From Eleusine coracana subsp. coracana (Eukaryota; Streptophyta; Magnoliopsida; Poales; Poaceae), in NCBI GenBank assembly GCA_032690845.1, contig CM064424.1, positions 49,675,511-49,739,510 on the forward strand: a stretch of 64,000 nucleotides of DNA, in the 5' to 3' direction. The position numbers were made by a program, and so were the translations under genes. Below are positions 49,088 to 59,981 of the stretch, piece after piece. Below the pieces are notes generated by a model, which was not told where the DNA came from, ran no database searches, and saw only the letters and a program-made list of their open reading frames with translations. Position 1 is the first letter of the stretch. The number at the start of each line of letters is the position of its first letter.

Positions 49088-49735
49088 ATGTTCATCTTTT
49101 CCTATCTTTTTGGCTTTTTGGTGCTTGTTGCCAAAGGGGGAGAAGATACTAGGTCTAGGGGGAGTGGAAGTGTGATTTTGTTGCGATCGAGAGTAGCTTG
49201 TATCTAGGGGGAGCTACGAGGTTTTGGGAGATAGACTTTTTGGTTCTTATTCTGAGGAGTTATTCGATGTTCGAGCATTATGATGAGTCCTGGATTTCAT
49301 TCGCTTGTGTTTGACTCATTTTGATCTCACTTGGTTTATTTCCTATTCTTATGCAGTGCTTGTATTTATTGATTATCTTGTATGCCTGTGTATGATATCA
49401 TGATGATGAGTGCTTGTTCTTAATTCCTATGCATTGCCATGCTATTTTGTTGCATCTTATCATTCATGTCTTGCATTGCATGTCCTTATGCTTTCATTCA
49501 ATATATTGCCATGACATGCATGCAATTTTCATCTAGAGTAAGCTCTTCACTCTTTTCCTTATATCCCTAGATGATGCTTAATTGAGTTGGACCTTATGTG
49601 TTTCTCTCATATGTTGTTATGGTTCCTCTCGATCTTTGTGTAGCTTGTTTAGCTCGGTTGTCTATTCATTGAAGTTTTTGATTAGAAGTTTTCGATTAAG
49701 TAGTGGTTGTCATCAATCACCAAAAAGGGGGAGAT
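49088..49735 (+). other. 3' untranslated region and polypurine tract of element A
   Basis: AT-rich, non-coding, with repeated purine boxes (AAAGGGGGAGAAG near 49134) and the tract AAAAAGGGGGAGAT right before the LTR at 49736. Confidence 0.75.
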
Positions 49736-51364
49736 TGTAAGCTTCATGACCATTGATGATTGGATCTCTGAGGTATGGATGTTTTGGTGATAGATGACAA
49801 CTATGAAATTGTGGGCTAACATCTACACGAGTGTTGTCTTTGTAGGAATCATCTCTTAACTCTATTATAAATCATATGGATGATGGTTGCCTTGGCGATG
49901 GATGACAGTGACCACAAGCATGGAGGCTTGTGAACTTGATGGAGTCCAAGGGTTGATGGAAATGGATCAAAGCAGAGAACAAGCTATGGTGCGAGTGTTT
50001 AGAACACTTTGAATAGAAAAAATTGGACTATCAAGGGGGTCTAGGTCATTCTCTTAGGTCATGTCTAGTCGGTGATGTGAAAGATTGCTCGGTGAAATCA
50101 CAGGCACTAGGTGACAGTGGAGAAGCCAAGGAGCTATTCGGAGAAGCCGGGAAACAAAGTCAAGTGAGGACGACAAGTTTCGGCTTTTGGACACACCGGA
50201 CAGAGGAATCAGTGGAGTCCGGACTGTACGATCACTATGTGGTTTTGTCCGGAGGCTACAACGGGCAGCGAAGAAACTGCCAAGTCTGGAGAAGCTATAG
50301 AGATCGGACGGTCCAGTCTACTGACCGGACAGTCCGGTCAATGGAGCATAGGCTTGGGCAGCAAGGAAGCGGTGCCGAGAAAGTTTCTGGAGTGGAGAGA
50401 GAAACCAACCGGACAGTCCGGTCAGGTGACCGGACTGTCCGGTCAGTTGAGGGATCAGCAGGGGCAGAGCCATTTGTGCATAGAGTTGTAGTGACTGGAC
50501 TGTCCGGTCAGTGTGCCCAGGAAGCTGATTTCATGGAGCAATGACTAGTTTGAGGCTGGGAGCCTATATAACTTCATTGCTGGGGTCTTGGAGACCACTC
50601 ATGGCCAGTGGAATACTTGAGAGCATTTGGTAAGGTTCAAGAGGAAAAGAGGAGAGCACTAGGAGGAGATATTGCATATCTTGAGAGTGCTAGAGAAGAG
50701 TAGCTTGAGCATCTTGCACATCTAAGGCTAGGGTGTTCTTGACGGTGTGATCTAGATTGTTAATCTTGGTCTATGGTGAGACCTAGATCGGTTAGGTGTC
50801 GGTGATCGAGCCTATCATGATTGGTTGTGAAGGCCGTCACACATTTGTACACGGTTTGAGCCCGCCATTGGAAGGGGCATCGCTAGTGAGCGCCCGTGCC
50901 GGCTCGGGGAGTTCGGCAAGTTCTCGAGGGAGGCAAGCTTGTGCTTTGTGCAGCGGTAATGCATACCGTGTCTTCACTCTATGAGTGATTACAGGCTCGT
51001 GGGCGAGAACTCCACTTGGTGGCGGGAGGGACCAGGACTCCGGCGGGATTGGTCCAATGAGGATTAGGGGAAGGCGCCATCCTTCCGAGACCTCGGGAAA
51101 AAATCATGAGCAGTCCTTGACCCTCTCTTCACTATTCTGTATTTGTGTGCTCTAGTGGGTAGGGTGACTTGTGGCATTCATAGGACAGTGTGATTGACTT
51201 CCGCACTTTATCTTAACATGAACACTAGCATGTGTAGGGTCTTGGTCTACTAGACTTGTTTAGGTTGTTTATCTTGTTAGACTTAAGTAGTGGAATTGAA
51301 GTATTTGGATTCGTGAGCAGCTTACCAATTCACCCCCCCTCTCGGTACGTCTTCGATCCTTACA
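49736..51364 (+). repeat. 3' LTR of element A
   Basis: 1629 bp, TGTAAGCTTC...CCTTACA. It contains paired palindromes at 50302/50323 and 50407/50428 and is followed by the target duplication CTTCC. Confidence 0.92.
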
Positions 51365-51369
51365 CTTCC

Positions 51370-52760
51370 TCTAATCCTTGTTGGACCACTCCCGCCAGAG
51401 TCCCGGTCCCTCCCGCCACCAAGTGGAGTTCTGGCCCACGAGCCCGCAGTCACTCCTAGAGTGAAGAAACGGTGTGCGTCACTGCTCCACAAAACACAAG
51501 CTTGCCTCCCTCGAGAACTTGCCGAACTCCCCGAGCCGACACTGGCGCTCACTAGCGATACCCCTTTCAACGGCGGGCTCAAACTGTGTACAAACGTGTG
51601 ACGGCCTTCACAACCGATCATGGTGGGCTCGATCACCGACACCTAACCGGTCTAGGTCTCACTATAGACCTAGAGTAACAATCTAGATCACACCCTCAAG
51701 GACACCCTAGCCTTAGATGTGCAAGATGTTCAAGTTACTCTCCACTAGCACTCTCAAGATATGCAATATCTCCTGCTAGTGCTCTCCTCTTTTCATCTTG
51801 GACCTTATCAAATGCTCTAGGGTATTACACTGGCCAAGAGAGGTCTCCAAGACCCCAACAACGAAGTTATATAGGCTCCAAACCTTAAACTAGCCGTTGC
51901 TCCACAAAATTGTCTTTCTGGACATCCAGACCGGACTGTTCGGTCACTGCTTGACCGGACCGTCCGGTCACTCTGGTAACGGCTCTCCCAGCCATTGGCT
52001 GCTCTGCCCAGACTATTTCTCTATACTGACTGGACTGTCCGGTCACTGGACTAGACCGTCCAGTCCATTTCTCTCTCTAGTCCAGGAGCCTCCGCGAAAG
52101 TGCATCCTCTCTACCATTCCTGCACTCCTACTAACCGTACTGTCCGGTCAGCAGACCAAACCGTCCGATCTATACAGAGTCTCTTGCTGATAGACTTTCT
52201 GCTCCGCGCTCTAAGTCCTGGACAACTCCTTATAGTGACCATACGGTCCGGTCTCCACTGACCCCTCTGTCCGGTCTCTATGTCCAGAAGCTAAAACTTG
52301 TCGTCATCGCTTCACTTGGTTTCCCGGCTTCTCCGAACAGCTCCTTGGCTTCTATACTATCACCTAGTTCCTGTGACTTCATCGAGCAACCTTGCACATC
52401 ACCGACTAGACATAACCTAAGAGAATGACCTAGACCCCCTTGATAGTGTGGTTTTTCCAATGGACTCAAAGCTCTAATAACTAGTCAAGTGTTCCAAACA
52501 CTTGCACCATAGCTTGTTCTCCGCTTTGATGCATTTCCATCAACCCTTGGACTCCATCAAGTTCACAGGCCTCCATGCTTGCGGTCATTGTTATCAACTG
52601 CCAAGGTGACCATCATCCATATGATTTGCAATAGAGTTAAGAGATGATTCCTACATAAATAACACTCATGTAGATATTAGCCCACAATTTCATAGTTGTC
52701 ATCTATCACCAAAACATCCATACCTCAAGGATCCAATCATCAATGGTCATGAAGATTATA
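51370..52760 (-). repeat. 3' LTR of element B, major part
   Basis: The minus strand begins TATAATCTTCATGACC at 52760, directly after a purine tract, and runs to A's insertion site. Together with 39213-39497 it makes about 1676 bp. A palindrome pair at 51929/51953 has a 24-bp step. Confidence 0.9.
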
Positions 52761-53388
52761 ATCTCCCCCCTTTTTGGTGATTGATGACAACCACTACTTA
52801 ATCCAAAACTTTAATCAATAAACAACCGGGCTAAAAGAGCTACATAAAGATCAGGAGGAACCATAACAACATATAAGAGAAATGCGTAAGGTCCTACTCA
52901 ATCAAGCATCATCTAGAGATACAAGGAAAAGAGTGAAGAACATACTCTAGATGAAATATGCATGCATGCCATGGCAATATATTGAATGAAAGCATAAGGA
53001 TAGACAATGCAAGACATGAATGATGAGATGCAACATGTTAGCATGGCAATGCATAAGAATTAAGAACAGGCATTCATCATCATGATATCATACACAGGCA
53101 AACAGGATAATTAATGAATACAAGGCACTGCATATGAATAGAAAATAAACCAAGTGAGGTCAAAATGAGTCAAACATAAGCGAATGAAAACCATGACTCA
53201 TCAAAATCCATGAACAACGAATAACTCCTCCAAAAGAAGAACCAAATGATCTATCTCCCAAAAACCTCGTAGCTCCTCCTAGATACAAGCTACTCTCGAT
53301 CGCAACAGGATCACACTTCCACTCCCCCTAGACCTAGTATCTTCTCCCCCTTTGGCAACAAGCACCAAAAAGTGGAAAAGATGAACAT
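52761..53388 (-). other. Polypurine tract and 3' untranslated region of element B
   Basis: Mirror of 49088-49735. No coding sequence. Confidence 0.75.
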
Positions 53389-55763
53389 CTATGCACTCAT
53401 GGTCGAAGGAAGTGGTGCAGCGACGTCCTCTGAAGGCTCTGCTCCAGGCTGCTCCTGAGGTGGATCCTGCTGTGCTCCCTAAGCCTGTGCCGCCTGGGCA
53501 TCCAGCTGCTCAAAGAAACCAAGATCTATAGGTGACTCAAATCCACTGTCCTATGCTGCTAGAGTGAACATGGCAGTCTCCTAAGCTGAAGTCTGGAGAA
53601 GTAGGAGATCTGACACGTCCTGCTGTGAGAAGCCTCCATGGACAAGATCCTCTGCTGCCTGAGGAGTAAGAGTGGTAAGAGTGGTAGTAAGAGGTGGAGC
53701 TGAAGCTGTAGCTGTCTCTGGGGCGGTCTGAGAGTCTGCACGAGTAGTGTGCACGATGTCTGAAAATAGACTCCTAACCGGTACGTACTGGGAGCTGGAG
53801 TGTCCTGCCATCTGCGAGGTCGAAGAGTGTGACGGAGACACGGACAGCGTAGAAATGGAGAAAGCTGACACAGGGGACAGCTGTGCTGAAGAGAAAGTCT
53901 GTCCTGCTCCCCTTGTCGGTAAGACCCCTGAAAGTGACAGTCTGCTGGACCGAGCTGTCATCAAAGCTATGAAGGGTCCAGGCTGAGTCGGTAGCTGCTG
54001 GAACTGAGGCTGAGCTGAAGGCCCTGGCTGCTGATCTGCCTCTCATCTCTGCCATCTGAGTCATCAGAGTGGAAACAAGTGGAAACTGCTGACGCTGAAG
54101 CTCTGCCTGTCCTCTGATGACCTCCATCATCTGACGCCTGTCCTTTGACATACTCTGTATAAACTCTCCCAGCCATCCTACAAGAGCTGCCACTGTGATA
54201 GTGTCCTCAGACTGTGAACCTGTCGGCTGGGGAGGTGCCCCTGTACTGGCTGACTTGGGAATCGCCGTATCTGGCTGAGTTGCCTGCTCGTGAAGCACCA
54301 GTGACTCCTGCTCCTCCTCTCCTATGTGCTAGCTGGAGGTAGACTGCGATCCCCTGGGGACTCGAGGTGCGTAGTTGGTGGTCACCTCAGGGAAAGCCTC
54401 GTATTGTTCCTCCATCACTAGGCCCATCCTCCTCAAGAGATAGCAGATGTAGGGGCCACAGACCAAGTGACGTCCTCCAACTCTCTCAGAGATGACCTCC
54501 TCCATCTCTCCAATGAGAAGGTACGCCAAGTCGAAAGTCTACCTCCTCAGAATGGATGCTACAACCCACTGGTGTAAGAGTGTAAACTCCTCTCTATAGC
54601 CAGACCTGGGTATGATAGTCCTGGTGACTATCGCTCTCACCACCTTGGCCACTGCAGTGAGCCTCGCAGGGCCTCTCTAAAATCCTGGGGTATGCAGAGG
54701 TGGGAAAGCAATCAACACTAGGTTATATGAAGGCAGCTTCCCTCCCTGAGGTCTGCGGGGTGGCTCCAGTGTGCCGTAGGCACTCCTGTAAAGTTGGAAG
54801 TCTGAAGCCAGGAGTCCTAGGTTGGTGATCAGGTTCTGCCTGGTGACTAGCTATGGTTGCCCTCTGAACAGGAACCAGAACTCTGTGCAGTCTCTGGCAA
54901 CCCGTAGCATCGCGTAGAACTCGAGGACCATGTCCTCTCTGAACCTGTGTGGAGCAGTAACTAGCTCTGCTATTCCTGACAAGTATGTGAAGCACTGCTC
55001 CATGTCCGTGCCTGTGGCCCTCCTCATGGCCTGGTAGGTGGTGTATTGCTGCGGTACAAGCACATTGTCTCTCGTACTCATAGCCACACAATGTCTCAGG
55101 CCCTCTCCAATCCTCCTCTGGAGAACTGTCTAGTACCTCTCTCCAGCAGCGGGGTCTCTGGGGACTGGAACCCACTGCTCGAAGGGAACTAAGTGAAGTA
55201 CCTTAAGGTCCTTTGCAGGAACCTTAAGGATGTTCGGCTCTCTGGTTGCCTGAATAAGTCTCTGTAGCCTTCTGGTGCACACCTCATAGGTGCACCTCGG
55301 GTCTCCTGCCCGGTGAGCTGTCCTCTGGGGAACAGTATGCTCAGCCTCCTCCTCTAACCCCTCAGCCTCCTCAACTAGCTCCTCAAACTCAAACTCTGAG
55401 GTCTCCTCCTCTGCAATCTCCTCCTCCTCAGACTCCTCCTCCTGCTGCCTGGAGGATCCCTGATCCGCAATTCTCGACAATCTCCCCTGATGGGAAACCG
55501 GAGTACGCTACGGCCATGGCGGTGGCACAACTCCCACAGCTAGAGGTGCTGTCCTCTGCCTGGTGATCCTCCTCCATCTCTGTGTCTCAATGGGCTGCTC
55601 TAAGATCAGCCGAGTCCCCGGAGTCCTCCGAGACTGCTCCATGGCATCCAGGTGCCTAGCCACTCTCCTGGCTCTCTCTATCTGGATCCAGTCTCGGTCT
55701 CTTCTTGGTCTTGGGCTTCTTAGGCATCTTCCCCTTACCCTTGTCCTGACCTGAACCTGCCAT
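53389..55763 (-). pseudogene. Second ORF of element B (Athila-ORF1 / plant transposon protein-like)
   Basis: Minus-strand counterpart of 46733-49087 with the same MAGSGQDKGKGK start, Glu-rich stretch (about 55460-55330), core (YTTYQAMRRATGTDMEQCF, VLEFYAMLRVARDCTEF, FLFRGQP) and tail. Different stops and frameshifts from copy A, for example a stop after VVPPPWP (about 55508), a stop after AGERY (about 55130) and a shift near 54690. Comparing the two copies would let the ancestral frame be followed. Confidence 0.65.
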
Positions 55764-57772
55764 CTGACTGCTGCTGCTGTCACTGCACGCACATAGGTGT
55801 CGATGAGATAAGCAGGGAAACCTAAATACATCTATAAGCAAAGCACCACTTAGGAAAGAATGCACAAAAGAAATCCTAGCACTGAATGAAGGATTTGATC
55901 ATTAGGCAAATAAGCAAAGTAACAACAGTGATCATCGACTATATGTGGCTGGTGTAAGTCATCTAGTGTACAGTCAAATAATGACAATAATATCTAACTG
56001 TAGACTAGACATGAGATAACCCTAGAATTACAATTAATAGATAATCAATGGAATTAATTGCATCTAGGTTGAGCCAACTAATTAATTAATGCAACTAAAA
56101 GATGGGAATATTATCTAATTGCATCAATTAACTAATTACTCAGAATCCAGGGCATATATCGATGAAAGAGGGATTAGCACAATACCCTGGGAGAGAATCA
56201 ACACCGCGGAACTCGCTTCGATCACCAAAAAACATGGAGCTCTGAAGTCGCCGGCAATGGAGAGAGAGGGAAAAAGAGCAAGCCTTGCCCTAGAGTCCTC
56301 TGAACTGGGTGCTTGCGTGCGTGAGTGGAGCAACGGCGGTGCGGGTTGTCGGTAGGCGGTGGTGGCGTGCGCTCTAGAGGCGTTGCATAGCGATGGCGGC
56401 TCTGGAGGCACGCGGGTATGGCAGCACGAGCACGCAGGGCGAGGCGGTGACGGCTAGCACTGGCGGCGGCTTGTGCGCGGGGCAGAGATGATGGCGCGCG
56501 GCGGCGATGCTGGGTGTCGGCGGCGTGTCAGCGAGCGGGAGGCGACGACGTCAACGAGGCGCGAGGTGGGCGCGAGCTCTCGATTTCGGGATCGAACGAG
56601 GTAGAAGCCAATTTCGGCTCTGATCGATTTTGACCTAGGTCAAATAGACATTGGATGTCTGAGATTGAGTCAAGGATAGATCAATTGTTCAGATCTGAAG
56701 GTGCATAGCGCAGTCAAGCATAATGAACAGACTGTCCGGTCAAGTCACCATACTGTCCGATCAGCTCAGGTTATTGGAAATTGATGTTCTGGGTGAACAG
56801 AACTTAAACACACCAGACTGTCCGGTCTCTAGTGAGAGAACCGTCCGGTCTTCATTTCCAGTCTCCCGAAACACTGTGCATTGCTACACAGACCATACAG
56901 TACAGTCATATGACCGGACCATATGGTCACTACCAGAAAACTGCTGAGTCAAGGATTTTCTCCATTTTCCAAGCGCCCTCGCTAAACACACAAATAAACA
57001 CCGCACCTGAAATATAGAAGGAACTCTCAAACACTCATTTTTAAATAGTGGCACTTTATGGCCTCATAGTTTTCCCAAATGCCAAATGAAGGATTGAGCA
57101 AATAAGAACCAAGGCAAATAAGAACCAAAGGGTATGTATGAGCCTTAGTCCATGAACCATGCGAGTAGATTTAACCTCAGAGTTCATAAGAGCTTGCTCA
57201 ATGGGCATGAAGCACAATCCTTGCCTTTGGTCACACTTATGGAGATGTAATCTTATATAGAGCATGAGGCACAAATATCTCCAAGTGGGACTAGCCTCCT
57301 TCGTGTTTCCTATATGATGCATGCAACAAGCAATTTACATATGCAATGAAAGTAAACATGCCATGTGAATGCATGCAATATTAAAGAACAAGACACAAAA
57401 GGAAACCTAACAATGTCAAGTTTGAACCCCTCCCAAGCTTACTCACTATAAGCCATGCCCTTGCCTTGAGAGAAGTCAAACCACCATATCAAGCACTCCC
57501 CCTTGCTTATAGCTATCTTGGATGGGTTAGCCATTGACTAATTTTTTTATGTGTTTATCTTTTAGTTATTTACACATGCATGGATGCAAATCATACTAGT
57601 CACAAAGGAGTCCTAATTACCATGCAATGGAAGAGAAAGAAAAACACACTACAACTACCAAGAACCAACATGGTTACCTCCCTCATGAGTAGATAGGTCG
57701 TTGAGGTCCATGTCACTTGTGGTGGACTTCACATGATCTTCATGAAAGCGCTCAGTCCACCACCATCACCAT
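55764..57772 (-). other. Internal spacer of element B with palindromes and GC-rich block
   Basis: Mirror of 44701-46732: GC-rich block at about 56240-56600, GACCGGAC-type palindromes at about 56720-56930, then non-coding sequence up to the gag stop. Confidence 0.6.
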
Positions 57773-59929
57773 CTAGGTCTTGTTCTTAGGCACCCACTTG
57801 TACGTAGCCGATCTCTCAAGATCAACAATGCACTTAGGCACCCATATGCTCTTGACCTTCCTCTTCTTGTTTGGTGGTCCCAAGGCCTTAGCTTTCACCT
57901 TGCCATCCTTGTTCTTAAAAACCTTGAAATGTGTATTCTCATGGAACAAGTTAGCATTAGGTAAAATAATGGAACTTCTCACCATGGGACAATCTTTGGT
58001 GGCGTGGCCATCCTTGCAACACCTCTCACAATAGTAGTCATCTGCGAGAAGGGGTTTGATCCATGCAGGGATGGAGTCACTTGTCCCTATGATGTCGATG
58101 GCAGCGGGATATGAGCCAAGTCCCTGGTGGGAGACATTGTTCACAAGGTTCCTCCCAAGAATCTCCTTGTGGATGGCTCTACCACATGTTAGCCTCTCAA
58201 AGCCATCCATCACCATCTTCCTCTCTTCCTTGAGCTTGTGATATTCTTCCAAGATGAATGGCTCAAAAGAAGAAGTCTTGGAGACTTCATTTACTTGGTT
58301 CTTCCCAAGTATCTCCCTATGGGTGGCTCTAAGTCTCTCAAAGCCCTCCATCATCATCTCCCTCTCTTCCTTGAGCTTGTGAAGTTTCTTCAAAACAAGT
58401 GGCTCAAGAGAAGAATCCTCAACCGAGGTAGTTAATTCATCACACATAGTAGAAGCATCACTCTTGGATGAACTAGGGGAGGGAGAGGCAAGGTTCTCAA
58501 CATTGATGGCCTCAAAAGTAATCTCAAGGGCCTTGTACTTCTCATGAAGCTCTACATGATCACCCTTGAGTTTGTCATAACTCTTGTTTAGGGCCTCATG
58601 AGATGTGACAAGGTCCTTGAGCTCACTCTCAAGCTCACCAACACGGTCCTTAGCCAACTTACACTCTTCTCTTACCACATCCAACATTTTGGATTTCTTG
58701 ACAGCGATGTCGCGGGCTTGCTCAAGCATACTCCAAAGCTCGGCACATGAGAGCTCCTCATCATCGCTATCATCGCTGCTCTCATCCTCACTCTCCCCAA
58801 GTTGGCTCGTGGCCATGAGGCACGTGGGAGGTGGAAGAAGAGCTCGTGTAGGTGTGGTCTTGATCATGGCTAGGCCGGCCACTTCTTCATCACTTGAGGA
58901 AGAAGACTCATCGCATGAGTTGTCGCTTGTCCACTCTCCAACAAGAGCCTTGCGAGAGAACTTCTTCTTGTAGTATTGAGCTTTGCCTTTGCTCTTGTCC
59001 TTGTTGAAGAACCTCTTCTTCTTGTGCTTGGCCTTGGGGTCTTCATCTTCTTCTTCACTTGAATCTTGTGACTTGAATGCTTCTTTCTTGGGCTTTGGGC
59101 ACTCTCAGATAAAGTGATTCTTTGAGCCACAATTAGAGTACTTGCCTCTTGACTTGGAAGCAAACTTATTCTTGAAGTTCTTCACCTTATTCATGAGAAG
59201 GGCCAAGTCCTCGGTCAAGTCACCCTCATCATCATCTTCTTCATCATCATCCTCAATGATCACCTTCTTATTGTTCTTCTTGCTCTTGCTAGATTCTTGC
59301 TTGTCAGCCTGTAGAGCAAGATTGGATGGTTGAGGATCATATAACCCCAATTAGTAGCTCTCGAAGGTAGTGATCTTGCCAAGTACATCCTTCATGGTCT
59401 TGGTCTCGAGGTCACCTTGCAAGATGAAGGTGATGATGGACTCATACTTGGGGTCTTTGAATAGCCTCAAGAATCTTCTTATCACCTCAACGGGCTTCAT
59501 CTTAAAATCATCCCCAAGTGCATTGATCTCCTCCACTAGTACATGAAAACGAGAATGAACAGTGTTAGCTCTCTCATGTGGCAATCTAGTGAAGTTATCA
59601 TACTTGTTCTTCAGCACATAGTATCTTTCCTCTTTGACATTACTGGTGCCCTCATAGAGCTCCTAAATCTCAGTCCAGATACCATATGCTGAGGAACTAG
59701 CATCTTGCTGAGCGAAAACATTCTTAGAGATGCAAGCAAACAAAGAATTCTTGGCCTTAGCATTACACTTAATGTAGTCAGGCTCAAGTAGGTTCACATC
59801 CGCATCGGACTCAAGAGTGACCGTCCATATCTCTGGATCAAGGGACTGAAGGTAGGCTTGCATGCGAGCCATCCAATAAGCATAGTCCTCACCATTGAAT
59901 ATGGGAACACTCCCCGCCTGTCCTGGCAT
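57773..59929 (-). pseudogene. Copia gag of element B
   Basis: One frame of 719 codons from 59929 with the same domain order as copy A: capsid-like region, a first knuckle with lost Cys (SNCGSKNHF), an acidic linker, a coiled coil (58700-58250), and a CERCCKDGHATKDC knuckle (about 58030-57990). Only three premature stops: TAG at 59665-59663 (codon 89, shared with copy A), TAA at 59353-59351, TGA at 59107-59105. The last 369 codons (58882-57773) are uninterrupted. It ends at KNKT, about where protease should begin. Confidence 0.9.
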
Positions 59930-59981
59930 CCTTACTCAAGGCAGTGAAGCCTCAAAGATGAGCACTTGGCTCTGATCCACT

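Larger units (their letters stand above)
39498..51364 (+). mobile_element. Element A: non-autonomous SIRE-lineage copia element inserted in B's 3' LTR
   Basis: Same family as B but in opposite orientation. The outermost LTR begins at 39498 and the last ends at 51364; the target duplication CTTCC lies at 39493-39497 and again at 51365-51369, and B's LTR reads straight through once A is removed. Inside: LTR 39498-41134, a 394-bp copy of the right flank, a second 5'-truncated LTR 41529-42485, primer site, gag, second ORF, and LTR 49736-51364. The first LTR starts TATAAGC instead of TGTAAGC. Confidence 0.85.
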
